A DNA stretch of 64,000 nt from contig NZ_CP060131.1 in assembly GCF_014235185.1 (NCBI RefSeq), positions 5,649,501-5,713,500 on the forward strand, read 5' to 3'. This DNA is from Pseudonocardia petroleophila. GTDB lineage: Bacteria > Actinomycetota > Actinomycetes > Mycobacteriales > Pseudonocardiaceae. The notes below the pieces were generated by a model that saw only the letters and a list, made by a program, of their open reading frames with translations, did not search any database and was not told the DNA's origin. This document shows positions 16,801 to 26,100 of the stretch, piece after piece. Every line of letters starts with the position of its first letter. Within the stretch, counting starts at the first letter, position 1. A program made the translations under genes and the position numbers.

Positions 16801-19800
16801 TCACCGCGTACGTCGTGGCGGACGGGACGCCGGCGAAGGCCGACCTCGACGCCACCGTGCGGCTCACCCTGCCCGACTACATGGTGCCGACGGTCTACGT
16901 GCCGATCGACGCCCTGCCGCTGACCGGCAACGGCAAGACCGACCGGGCCCGGCTGCCGGTCCCGACGCGGGACACGATCCTGCGGACCGGGGCGGCGGCC
17001 GTGCCCCCGGCGCCCGTCCCGGCCGCGCCCGCGGCACCCGTTCCGGCCGCGCCCGCGGCGCCCCGCGCGGCCGTCGCCGGGCCGTCCGCGACCGCCGGGC
17101 CGCCGGCCGAGCGCCCCGGCGCCGCGCTGGCGCGGATCCTGGGAGAGGTGCTCGGCGTCGACCCGCTGGGCGACCAGGACAACTTCTTCGACCTGGGCGG
17201 CGACTCGGCCAACGTCACGATCGCGGCCACCGCGCTCGGGCGGGAGCTGGGCGTCGAGGTCAGCCCGACGGCGATCTTCGCCACCGGGACGCCCGCGAAG
17301 CTGGTGGGCCTGCTGGGGCTCGACGCCGAGCCGGCGGCGGACCCGTCCCCCACCGTCCCCGAGCCGGCCCCCGTCACCGAGCCGGCCCCCGTCTCCGGGC
17401 CCGCCCCCGTCCCCGCGGACCCCGGCGGCGACGCCGTCGCGATCATCGGGATGGCGTGCCGGTTCCCCGGCGCCGCCACGCCGGACGAGTTCTGGGCCAA
17501 CCTGGCCGCCGGCCGCACCCACGTCGGCGACGCGCCGGCGGGGCACCGCGGCTGGGGCGACCTGTGGACCGAGGGCGACGAGGTGCCCTCGGGCTGGGTC
17601 GACGGCGTCGAGCTGTTCGACGCGGCCCGGTTCGGCATGTCCGAGCGCGAGGCCCGCCGCCTCGACCCGCTGCAGCGGATGCTGCTGGAGGTCACCGACG
17701 AGGCGCTGGAGTCCTGCGGCCACGACAGCAGCACGCTCGGCGCCAACACCGGCGTGTTCGTCGGCACCATCGCCAGCGACTTCCCGGAGATCGTCGCCGC
17801 GAGCATCGGCCACGCCGACCCGCACACCGCGACCGGCACCGCGATCTCCATGCTGGCCAACCGCCTCTCCCACACCTTCGACTGGACCGGCCCCAGCTCG
17901 ACGGTCGACACGGCGTGCTCGTCGTCGCTGGTCGCGCTGCACCAAGCCGCGCTGCAGCTGCGGGCGGGCGAGATCGACGCGGCCGTCGTCGGCGCGGCGA
18001 ACCTGATCCTCACGCCGTCGAAGACGCGGTCGTTCCAGCGCAACGGGATGCTGTCCCCGCGCGGGGTCTGCCGCGCCTTCGACGACGGCGCCGACGGCTA
18101 CGTGCGCGGCGAGGGTGCGGGCGCGATCGTGCTCAAGCGCCTCGCCGACGCCGAGCGCGACGGCGACCCGGTGCTCGCGGTCGTCCGCGGCGTCGCCGTC
18201 AACCACACCGGTGCGAGCTCCGGGTTCCTCACGGCGCCGAGCGCGACCGCGCAGACCGCGGTGATCCGCCGGGCGCTGGCCGCGGCGGGCGTGCCCGACG
18301 GCGGGCTCGGCTACGTCGAGGCGCACGGCACCGGCACCCAGCTCGGCGACCTCATCGAGCTGGAGGCGCTGCAGGCCGTGCTCGCCGGGTCGGCGCAGGC
18401 GTCGGTGGCGATCGGGTCGGTCAAGACCAACGTCGGGCACCTGGAACCCGCGGCCGGGATGGCCGGTCTGATCAAGACCGTGCTGGCGCTGCAGGCGGGG
18501 TCCGTGCCGCCGTCGGTGAACCTGGAGGTGCCGAACTCGCGCTTCCGGTTCGAGGAGTCGGCGCTGTTCGTGCCGGACCGGACCGTGCCGTGGGCCGGTC
18601 CGCGGGTCGCGGGCGTGAGCAGCTTCGGGTTCGGCGGCGTCAACGGGCACGTGGTGCTCGCGGGCGCGCCGGGCGCGCCCGACGACGTCGCCGGGCCGGG
18701 GCTGCTGACGCTGTCGGCCGGCTCGGCGGAGTCGCTGCACGTGCTCGTCGAGCGGCTGGTCCGGCTGCTGCGCTCGCCGCACTGCCCCCCGCTGGCCCCG
18801 CTGTGCGCCGCGAGCAGGCGCCGGGCCCCCGGCGCGCACCGGTTCGCGTGCGTGGTGGAGAGCCTGGAGCAGCTCGAGGACAAGCTGATGCTGTTCCTCG
18901 CGGGCACGCGCACCAGCCGGTCGTCCTACGCGGGCACCGCGGCCCCCGGCTCCCGCCGGACCGTGCCGCTGCCGGTGACCGGCGACCGCGCCGCGCTCGA
19001 CGTGCTGGCCCGGCGCTTCGCCGACGGCGAGGACCTGGCCCCCGACGGCGCCCGGGCCGGGGTCCGCTTCCCGACCGCGCCGCACGAGCCCACCCGGCTC
19101 TGGCTGGAGCCCCCCGCCCCCGCGGCGTGGACCGCGCCGGGTGAGTCCGACGGCGAGGGCGGTCTGGTCTGGAGCCGGCTCACCGAGGCCGACGAGCACG
19201 TCGTCCTCGGGGAGGCCACGCTGCCCGGCGCCGCCTACCCGGGCAAGGTCGCGGCGCTGCTGGGCCGCGCCGGGTTCGGGCTCAGGGACGTCACGTTCCG
19301 GGCGATCGTGCGGCCCCCGGCGCGGCTGACCGGCCGCGTCGACGGGACGTCGGTCGTGTTCCGCGACGGGTCCGGCGCCATGACGTGCGACGCCGAGCTC
19401 GGCGCCCCCGCCGGGCCCCGGCCCGAGCTGGTGCCGCCCGCGCTCGACGGGTTCACCGCCGTCGACCTCGACGCGGCCTACCGCTCCTTCGAGCGCGACG
19501 GCCTGCGCTACGGCCCCGGCTTCCGCTGCGTGCGGGAGCTGCACACCGCACCCGGGCAGGCCCTCGGGACGCTGGAGGGCGGCGCCGACACCGAGACCGT
19601 CGACGCCCGGCTGCTCGACGGCGCGTTCCAGGTCGGCCTGGCCGCCTGCGGCGCGGAGGGGCTCTACGTGCCCTTCGCCGTGGCGCAGCTGTCGGTGCTG
19701 GGTCCGCTCCCCCGACGCGCCCGGGTGTACGCCCGGCGCGAGGGCGGGGGCGGGGACCTGGTCACCGCCAGCCTGGTCGTGCTCGACGGCGACCGCCCGG

Positions 19801-22800
19801 TCGTGCAGGTGCACCGCATGACCTGGAAGCGGATCTCCGCCGCCCCCGGCACGGGGTCCCCGGCCGCGGCCGGTGGCCCGGGCACCGCCACCCCCGGTGG
19901 GGCGGACGGCACGCCCGCCCCACCGCCGGCCGCGACCCCCGCGGCCGCCGGTCCCGCCTCCGTGTCCGCCTCTGTGCCCGCCTCTGTGCCCGCCTCCGGG
20001 GCGGACGCCGCGTCCGGGCGACCGGCGCGGACGGGCCCGGATCTCGTCGAGGCCGTCACCCGCTGGGTGGCGGAGTCCCTGGAGGTCGACGCCGACGACC
20101 TCGAGCCCGACGTGCCGCTGCAGGAGCAGGGGCTCGACTCGATGCTCGCCGTCTCACTCGCCCAGGACCTCCGCGCCCGGCTCGGGGTGGAGATCCCGGT
20201 GACGCTGGTGCTGGAGGTCGGCACCGTCGAGGCGCTGGTGGAGGAGCTGCGCACGGAGTACGGCGTCACCGGGGTGCCGGGGGCGGCGGTGGCGGGAGCG
20301 GAGGTGCCGGAGCGCGAGCCGGCGTTGCCGGTCCGGTCCTCACCGGTCGCGGCCGAGCCGGCTCCCGCCGTCCAGCCCGCCGTCATCCAGCCGGGCGTCG
20401 ACCAGCCCGCCGTCGACCGGCCCGCGCTCGACCGGCCGGCCGTCGTGGCGGAGGTCGGCACCGGGGCGCCGCCGGTGCCGGTGGGCACCGACCGCCACGA
20501 CATCGCGATCGTCGGGATGGACGGGGTGTTCCCCGGCGCGGCCGACCCGGACGCGCTGTGGGACGTCCTGATGGGCGGGCGCGACTGCCTGCGGGAGGTC
20601 CCGGCCGAGCGCTGGAACCTCGACGAGTACTACTCCGACGAGGCGACGCCGGGCACGGTCTACCTGCGCCGGGCCGGGTTCGTCGACGACCTCACCGCCT
20701 TCGACGCCCCGTTCTTCCGCATCGCCCCCGCCGAGGCGAAGTGGATCGACCCCCAGCAGCGCCACCTCGTGCAGTCCGCATGGCGGGCGATGGAGGACGC
20801 GGGGCTCTCGGGTCGCACCGAGGGCCGGGCGGTGGGCGTCTACGTCGGCGCCAGCTACCAGCACTACCGCGACCAGGTCGTCGGCGACGTCGTGCAGACC
20901 GCGGCGGGCCTCGGCAACCACAACGCGATCCTCGCCAACCGGGTCAGCTACTTCCTCGACCTGCACGGCCCGAGCATGACGATCGACACGCTGTGCTCGT
21001 CGTCGCTGGTCGCGCTGCACACCGCCGTCCGCAGCCTGCGCGACGGCGAGTGCGAGGCGGCCGTCGTCGCCGGGGTGCACATGGCGATGTCGCCGCAGTA
21101 CTTCCAGCTCGGCTCGCGGCTGCGGTCGTTCTCGCCGAGCGGGTCGTCGCGGGCGTTCGACAACGACGCCGACGGGTTCGTGCCCGGCGAGGGCGTCGTG
21201 ACGGTCGTCCTCAAGCCGCTGGTCGACGCTCAGCGCGACGGCGACCGGGTGCACGCGGTCATCAAGGGCACCGCGGTCAACCACGGCGGCCGCACGAACG
21301 GGCTCACCGTGCCCGCCAGCACCGCCCAGCACGACGTGATCACCGCGGCCCTGCGCGACGCGGACGTCGACCCGGACACCATCGCGATGCTGGAGGCCCA
21401 CGGGACCGGGACCCCGCTCGGCGATCCCATCGAGGTCGACGGCCTCACCCGCGCCTGGCGCCACCACACCGACCGCACCCAGTTCTGCGCGATCGGCTCG
21501 CTCAAGACCAACATCGGGCACCTGGAGCCCGCCGCCGGGCTGGCCGGCCTGACCAAGATCCTGCTCGCGCTGCGGCACGAGACGATCCCGCCGACGCTGC
21601 ACGTCGACCGGCCCAACGACCACATCCGCTTCGAGGAGACCCCGTTCTACCCGGCGACCGGGCCGGTCCCGTGGCTGCGCGGCGGGGCCCCGCGGCGGGC
21701 CGCGCTGTCGGCGTTCGGGATGGGCGGCGTCAACGCGCACGTGGTCGTCGAGGAGGCGCCGGTCCGCGCCGCGGTCCCCGACCTCGAGGGCGGGAGCCAC
21801 GTCCTGCGGCTCACCGCGCCGACCGAGGACGGCGTCCGCGCACTGGCCGGCCGCTGGTCCGGGCACGTCGCCCGGCACCCGGAGGCGTCGCTGGGCGACC
21901 TCTCCTACACCGGCAACACCGGCCGGTCGCCGCACCGCTTCCGGACCGCCGTCGCGGCCGGCACCCGCGAGGAGCTCGTCGCGGCGCTGGACGCCGTGGC
22001 GGGCGGGGCGACCCCGGTCGCCCGGCACAGCACCCGCCCCGCTCCCCCGGTGACGTTCCTGTTCACCGGCCAGGGCTCGCAGTACCCGGGGATGGGGCGG
22101 GCACTGTACGCGACCGAACCGGTCTTCCGGGACGCCGTCGACGAGTGCGCCGAGCACCTGCCCGGGCTGACCGACCTCCTCCACGGCGACCGCTCCGCCG
22201 AGCTGACCCGCACCGACCACGCGCAGGCCGGGATCGTCGCCACGCAGGTGGCGCTGGTACGGCTGCTCGCGGCGTGGGGGGTGCGCCCCGATCACGTCGT
22301 CGGGCACAGCGTCGGCGAGCTGACCGCCGCCTGGGCCGCGGGGGTGCTCACGCTGCCCGACCTGCTGCGGCTGGTCGCGCACCGCGGGGCGGCGATGAAC
22401 GCGCAGCCGTCGACCGGCTCGATGGCGGTCGTCCACGCCGACGCCGACGCCACCGCGGCGGCCCTGGCCGGCTTCCCGGAGCTGGAGATCGCGGCGCACA
22501 ACTCGCCGAGCAGCACGACGGTCAGCGGACCCGCCGGGGCGCTCGAGCGGTTCCGGGCGGCGTGCGCGCACCCCGTCACGCCGCTGACGGTCAGTCACGC
22601 GTTCCACTCGGCGGCGATGGCGGGGGCGGTGGAACCGTTCGCCGCGGCCGTCGCCGCCACGACGCTGCGGGCCCCGGTGATCCCGTTCGCGTCCACGCTC
22701 ACCGGCGCGCTGCACACGCCGGACTCGGCCACCGACCCCCGGTCCTACGCCGAGGCGATCCGCCGGCCGGTGCTGTTCGCCCCCGCCGTCCGCGCGCTGG

Positions 22801-23147
22801 ACGAGGTGGCGGGCGCGCCCCACGTCTGGTGGGAGATCGGCCCGCACCCCGTGCTGGCCCCGCTCACCGCGCAGGTGCTCGACGCGCCGACCTGCCGCAC
22901 GACGCTGCACCGCACCGGCGGCGCCGCGCACCTGCACCAGAACCTCGTGGCCCACCACAACACCACGACGACGCGGATCGACCTGGCCGGCCACCACACC
23001 GGCAAGGGGCACCGCACGGTGACGGCACCGACGTTCCCGTTCGACGGCCGGCGGCTCTCGGCCCTCCCCGACACCGCACCCACCACCGACGACGAGGGCG
23101 GTCACCCGTTCTTCGCCCGTCTGTTCTCCCGAAGCGAGGAATCGTGA
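13896..23147 (+). CDS. Hybrid NRPS-PKS: formyltransferase–ΔC–A(Gly)–PCP–KS–DH–ACP–KS–AT
   Basis: A 3083-residue loading protein. A formyltransferase domain (about 1–300) has the catalytic set N91, H93 (VNFHDGPLPRYSG) and D129. A condensation-domain remnant lacking HHxxxDG (about 320–530, WWRRRLADVVPLPVPADDF) precedes the A domain (about 545–1025). The specificity positions read D-I-L-Q-L-G-L-I-W-K, the textbook glycine code. PCP lies at about 1085–1140. KS1 (1179–1590, C1341) is followed by no AT. DH1 has H1768 (HxxxGxxxxP) and D1908 (DxxxQ), and there is no KR. ACP lies at about 2050–2120. KS2 (2203–2620, C2367) is followed by an AT (about 2717–2985) with GHSVGE (S2805) and HAFHS, the malonyl signature. 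The protein stops after the AT, and the DH-KR-ACP of that module begins the next protein, overlapping by GTGA. The start GTG has a GGAGGG site and overlaps the Rieske stop. Expected starter: N-formylglycine. Confidence 0.95.
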   Translation: MSASCYLIGGTRVLTQCGARLLAAGAEVRGVFTDDPAATAWAAEHDIAVLDPRGDLVAALSGDPFDLLFSMVNFRILTPEVLALPRLAAVNFHDGPLPRYSGSHVPAWAIFEGERRHAATWHVMAAAVDAGAVLAERWFPIRPHSTGLSLTYETAEAGIALFGELADRFAAGELPDPVDTSDRERRFYLQSARMAGGGLVHAGCTAAEAERTAKAMDFGSFPNPLGLPALVTPQGAVFARQMRIVGRSGGRPDTVVASVAGSSITVSAPDDDLVVGEFLAVDGSALSGRAAAQRLGLTAGARFPAASPEQLAAITDAVAPLRRHEPWWRRRLADVVPLPVPADDFSAADSHYARVELAYRPASPEESRTVVQAFLAVVARRTGAHAFDVAWSTSEMLARHGAAHGLASSRVPVRFDAGDPRALTDAVEQATSRLGFAADLEIRSGLAPRPLGTDGPTFTRAAVLERAPGEEASIDPDTEVTLVCAAGEAPLVCVRATWLDEAGALELADEVEEAALRALLHGDGIAVAGIPAQDPTPVPPTTTTVLEQFAAAAARRPAAPAVRCGDRTLSYAELDAWADAVAAHLYDTGVGAGSVVGIMTDRGPELLPAMLGVLRTGAAFLPLDPTYPRERLARYVEVARAELVLTDARTLELGRALGPASVVPRNDGSAMASPPAPTADDLAYVLFTSGSTGEPKGVEIEHGALGNFLGGIGPVLGVSAGDRVLAHTTSAFDISLLELLLPLTVGGCVVLASREVARDPQRLAELTAGTDYAQATPSMWRLLLETGWTPHPGLTVLSGGEALPPQVAERLVGPAAALWNLYGPTEATIWVSCHRVREVGGFLPLGEPLPGLALHVLDEELRPVAPGGTGDLFVSGVGLARGYAHRPARTAEVFGLHPRTGVRQYRTGDQVRLHTDGALEWLGRADAQVKVRGNRIEPAEIERALEGRPDVTAAVVVAVAFEGRGEPQLTAYVVADGTPAKADLDATVRLTLPDYMVPTVYVPIDALPLTGNGKTDRARLPVPTRDTILRTGAAAVPPAPVPAAPAAPVPAAPAAPRAAVAGPSATAGPPAERPGAALARILGEVLGVDPLGDQDNFFDLGGDSANVTIAATALGRELGVEVSPTAIFATGTPAKLVGLLGLDAEPAADPSPTVPEPAPVTEPAPVSGPAPVPADPGGDAVAIIGMACRFPGAATPDEFWANLAAGRTHVGDAPAGHRGWGDLWTEGDEVPSGWVDGVELFDAARFGMSEREARRLDPLQRMLLEVTDEALESCGHDSSTLGANTGVFVGTIASDFPEIVAASIGHADPHTATGTAISMLANRLSHTFDWTGPSSTVDTACSSSLVALHQAALQLRAGEIDAAVVGAANLILTPSKTRSFQRNGMLSPRGVCRAFDDGADGYVRGEGAGAIVLKRLADAERDGDPVLAVVRGVAVNHTGASSGFLTAPSATAQTAVIRRALAAAGVPDGGLGYVEAHGTGTQLGDLIELEALQAVLAGSAQASVAIGSVKTNVGHLEPAAGMAGLIKTVLALQAGSVPPSVNLEVPNSRFRFEESALFVPDRTVPWAGPRVAGVSSFGFGGVNGHVVLAGAPGAPDDVAGPGLLTLSAGSAESLHVLVERLVRLLRSPHCPPLAPLCAASRRRAPGAHRFACVVESLEQLEDKLMLFLAGTRTSRSSYAGTAAPGSRRTVPLPVTGDRAALDVLARRFADGEDLAPDGARAGVRFPTAPHEPTRLWLEPPAPAAWTAPGESDGEGGLVWSRLTEADEHVVLGEATLPGAAYPGKVAALLGRAGFGLRDVTFRAIVRPPARLTGRVDGTSVVFRDGSGAMTCDAELGAPAGPRPELVPPALDGFTAVDLDAAYRSFERDGLRYGPGFRCVRELHTAPGQALGTLEGGADTETVDARLLDGAFQVGLAACGAEGLYVPFAVAQLSVLGPLPRRARVYARREGGGGDLVTASLVVLDGDRPVVQVHRMTWKRISAAPGTGSPAAAGGPGTATPGGADGTPAPPPAATPAAAGPASVSASVPASVPASGADAASGRPARTGPDLVEAVTRWVAESLEVDADDLEPDVPLQEQGLDSMLAVSLAQDLRARLGVEIPVTLVLEVGTVEALVEELRTEYGVTGVPGAAVAGAEVPEREPALPVRSSPVAAEPAPAVQPAVIQPGVDQPAVDRPALDRPAVVAEVGTGAPPVPVGTDRHDIAIVGMDGVFPGAADPDALWDVLMGGRDCLREVPAERWNLDEYYSDEATPGTVYLRRAGFVDDLTAFDAPFFRIAPAEAKWIDPQQRHLVQSAWRAMEDAGLSGRTEGRAVGVYVGASYQHYRDQVVGDVVQTAAGLGNHNAILANRVSYFLDLHGPSMTIDTLCSSSLVALHTAVRSLRDGECEAAVVAGVHMAMSPQYFQLGSRLRSFSPSGSSRAFDNDADGFVPGEGVVTVVLKPLVDAQRDGDRVHAVIKGTAVNHGGRTNGLTVPASTAQHDVITAALRDADVDPDTIAMLEAHGTGTPLGDPIEVDGLTRAWRHHTDRTQFCAIGSLKTNIGHLEPAAGLAGLTKILLALRHETIPPTLHVDRPNDHIRFEETPFYPATGPVPWLRGGAPRRAALSAFGMGGVNAHVVVEEAPVRAAVPDLEGGSHVLRLTAPTEDGVRALAGRWSGHVARHPEASLGDLSYTGNTGRSPHRFRTAVAAGTREELVAALDAVAGGATPVARHSTRPAPPVTFLFTGQGSQYPGMGRALYATEPVFRDAVDECAEHLPGLTDLLHGDRSAELTRTDHAQAGIVATQVALVRLLAAWGVRPDHVVGHSVGELTAAWAAGVLTLPDLLRLVAHRGAAMNAQPSTGSMAVVHADADATAAALAGFPELEIAAHNSPSSTTVSGPAGALERFRAACAHPVTPLTVSHAFHSAAMAGAVEPFAAAVAATTLRAPVIPFASTLTGALHTPDSATDPRSYAEAIRRPVLFAPAVRALDEVAGAPHVWWEIGPHPVLAPLTAQVLDAPTCRTTLHRTGGAAHLHQNLVAHHNTTTTRIDLAGHHTGKGHRTVTAPTFPFDGRRLSALPDTAPTTDDEGGHPFFARLFSRSEES

Positions 23148-26100
23148 CGAACCGGGTCGAGCACTACGAGCACACCTTCTCCGCCGACGAGGTGTTCCTC
23201 GCCCAGCACCGGTCGGGGGGCACCGGGATCCTGCCGGCGTCGGTCCAGCTGGAGCTGGCCGTCGTGGCGGTGGGCGGGCGGGCGTCGTTCGCGCCGGTCG
23301 AGCTGACCGACGTGGCCTTCGTCCGGCCGGTCGCGGTGCCGGACGGGGGGCGGGCGACCGTGGCCCTGTCCGTCGACGCCGGCCGGTTCGAGCTGGGCAC
23401 CGGGGGCCGGGTCGTGTCCTCGGGCACCGGCCGGACCCTCGACGCCGGGGCCCCGGCGGCCCCGCCCGCGGTGTCCGGCACCTCGTTCCCGGTCGACCGC
23501 CTGTACGCGGAGTGGGCGGCGAACGGCCTGCACTACGGCCCGGCGTTCCACACCGTCACGGCCCTGACCGTCGCCGACGGGGCCGCGGAGGCCACCGTGG
23601 CGGGCGACGACGGGCACCGCTGGTTCGGCCACCCGCTGCTGCTCGACGCCGTGCTGCAGGTCGTGAGCGTCGCGCTGCAGGACCTCGCGACCGGCCACCC
23701 GCCGCGCCCGATGCTGCCGATCGGGATCGCCAGGGTCGCGATGCACGGCCCGTGCGCGGACGGGGTGACCGTCCGCGTCCGGCGCACCGCGGTGCAGGGC
23801 GCGTACTCCGTCGCCGACGCCGTGCTGCTCGACGCGGGCGGGCGGGTCGTCGCCGAGCTGACCGGCGTGCGGATGCGCTCGCTGCCCGGTGCGGCACGGA
23901 CCTCGCCGCTGATCAGCCGCATCCGGTGGACGCCGGCCCCGTCCCCGGCGACGACGCCGTCCGGCACCTGGGTGGTGCTGCACGAGGGCCCGCTCGCCCC
24001 GGTCGCGCAGGCGCTGCGCGACGGCGGTGCGCACGTCGTCGAGGTGGGGAGGCGGTCCGACCACGCCGCGCTGTGGGACGAGATCACCTCCGACGGCGCG
24101 ACGAGGCTCGCGGGTGTCGTGCACGGGTTCGGCGCGGGCCCGCAGCGCGCGGAGGCCGACGAGTTCGACGCCGGGCTGCACGACGTGCTCGCCGCGCTCG
24201 TCACCCTGGCGAAGCGGCAGCGCTCCGGCGCGCGGTTCGTCGTGGTGACCCGCGGCGGGCAGGCGGTCGTCGACGGCGACCGCCCGACGCCCGCGCGCGC
24301 CGCACTGTGGGGCCTGCTGCGCACGGCCGCGATCGAGTACCCGGGCCTGTCGCCGCGGATCGTCGACGTGGACGCGGTGTCGGTCGGGTCGCTGGCCGCC
24401 GAGCTGGGCGAGGGCCCGGTCGAGGTCGCCCTGCGCGACGGCGTCCGGTACGAGCCGGTGCGCGAGTTCGTCACCGAGCCCGCGCCCGGACCGCACCCGG
24501 TCCGCCGCGGCGGCCACTACCTGGTCCTCGGCGGGCACGGCGGTCTCGGCCTCGCCGTCGCCGAGCGGCTCGCGAGCGCGGGCGCCGGCTCCGTCGCGCT
24601 GGTCAGCCGCTCGGGCGGGCGCGACGTCGACCCGGCCGCGGTCGCCGCGATCACCGCGCACGGCTGCGCGGTCGACCACCGCGCCGTCGACGTCAACACC
24701 CCCGGCGGGCTGCGCGAGGTCGTCGCGTCGATCCGCGCGGAACGGGGCGCGCTGCACGGCGTCCTGCACGCCGCGGGTACGCTGCGCGACGGCCTGCTGC
24801 GCACCGCGACCCGCGAGGACGTCGCCGCGGTGCTCGCCCCGAAGGTCGACGGGGTGCGCGAGCTCGCCGCCGCCGTCGAGGGGCTGGAGCTGGACTTCGC
24901 CGTGCTGTTCGGCTCGGTGTCGGGCGCGTTCGGCAACCTCGGCCAGGGCGGGTACGCCGCCGCCAACGCCTACCTCGACGCGGTGGCGCACGCCGCGGGC
25001 GCGCCGTGGGTGAGCATCGACTGGGGCCTGTGGGGCGAGATCGGGATGGGCGTCGCGGTGGCCGAGCAGCTGCGCCGCCGCGGTGTCCGGCCGCTGGGCA
25101 CCGTCGAGGCACTGGACGCGATGATCACGGTGCTGCGCCTGGGCGAGCGCCAGCTCGTCGTCGCCCACCCGGACGGGGAGCCCGGTGGGGAACCGGCCGC
25201 GCCCGCACCGGTCCCGGCGGCCCCGACCGTCGCGCCGGCGCCCGCCGCCCCGGACGGGGGCGTCCCGGGGCCCGCCGGGTCGGAGGAGGCCGTCCGCGCC
25301 GCGCTGACCGCGTTCCTGGCCGCCCGCCTGGGCGTCGAGCGGATCGACGGCGACGCCCCGCTCACCGACTTCGGCGTCGATTCGATCATGAGCGTGGAGC
25401 TGGCCGAGGAGCTGACGCGGCGGTGGGGCACGAGCCTGCCCGCCACCCTGTTCCTGGAGTACGCCGACGTCGACGAGCTGACCGAGGCGCTGGTCCGCCG
25501 CTACGGCGCCGCGCCCCCGTCACCCGTCACCGCGCCGGTCCCGGCCCCAACCGCGGTGCCCGCGGCTCCGGAGGCCGACCCGCGCCCGGCCTTCGCCGGG
25601 TCCGTCGCGATGGCCCTCGCCCCGGACGCGACGCCCGTCCCGGCGGCCCCGCCCGTCCCGGACGCCGGCGCCCCGGCGGACGGCCGCTCCGCCCCGGCCC
25701 GCGACGACCGCGCGGGCGCCGTCGCGGTCGTCGCCGTGTCCGGTGACCTGCCCGGCGCCGAGGACCTCGACGGCTTCTGGGCGATGCTCCGCGCGGGCGG
25801 GCACGCGTTCACCGACGTGCCGGCCGAGCGCTTCGACGTCGACGCCCACGTGCAGGAGCGGTCCGTCGACATGACGGGCACCTACTGCCGCAGCGGAGCG
25901 TTCGTCGACCAGGTCGACCGCCTCGACCCGTGCTTCTTCGGCCTGTCGGTCCGCGAGGTGCAGGACATGGACCCGCAGCAGAAGCTGCTGCTCGAGCACT
26001 CCTGGTCGGTGCTGCAGGAGGGCGGGATGGCCGGGCGGCGCGACGTCGGGGTCTGGGTCGGCGCCACCTACACCCACCACCGCGACGCCGCGGGCCTCGA

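Noticed and set aside
13740..19814. Minus-strand open frame of 2024 codons antisense to the hybrid NRPS-PKS, and similar giant antisense frames at 25520–31888 and 31791–39173
   Set aside because: They are Arg/Gly/His-rich, lack domains and ribosome sites, and mirror the third-position GC bias of the real plus-strand synthase genes.
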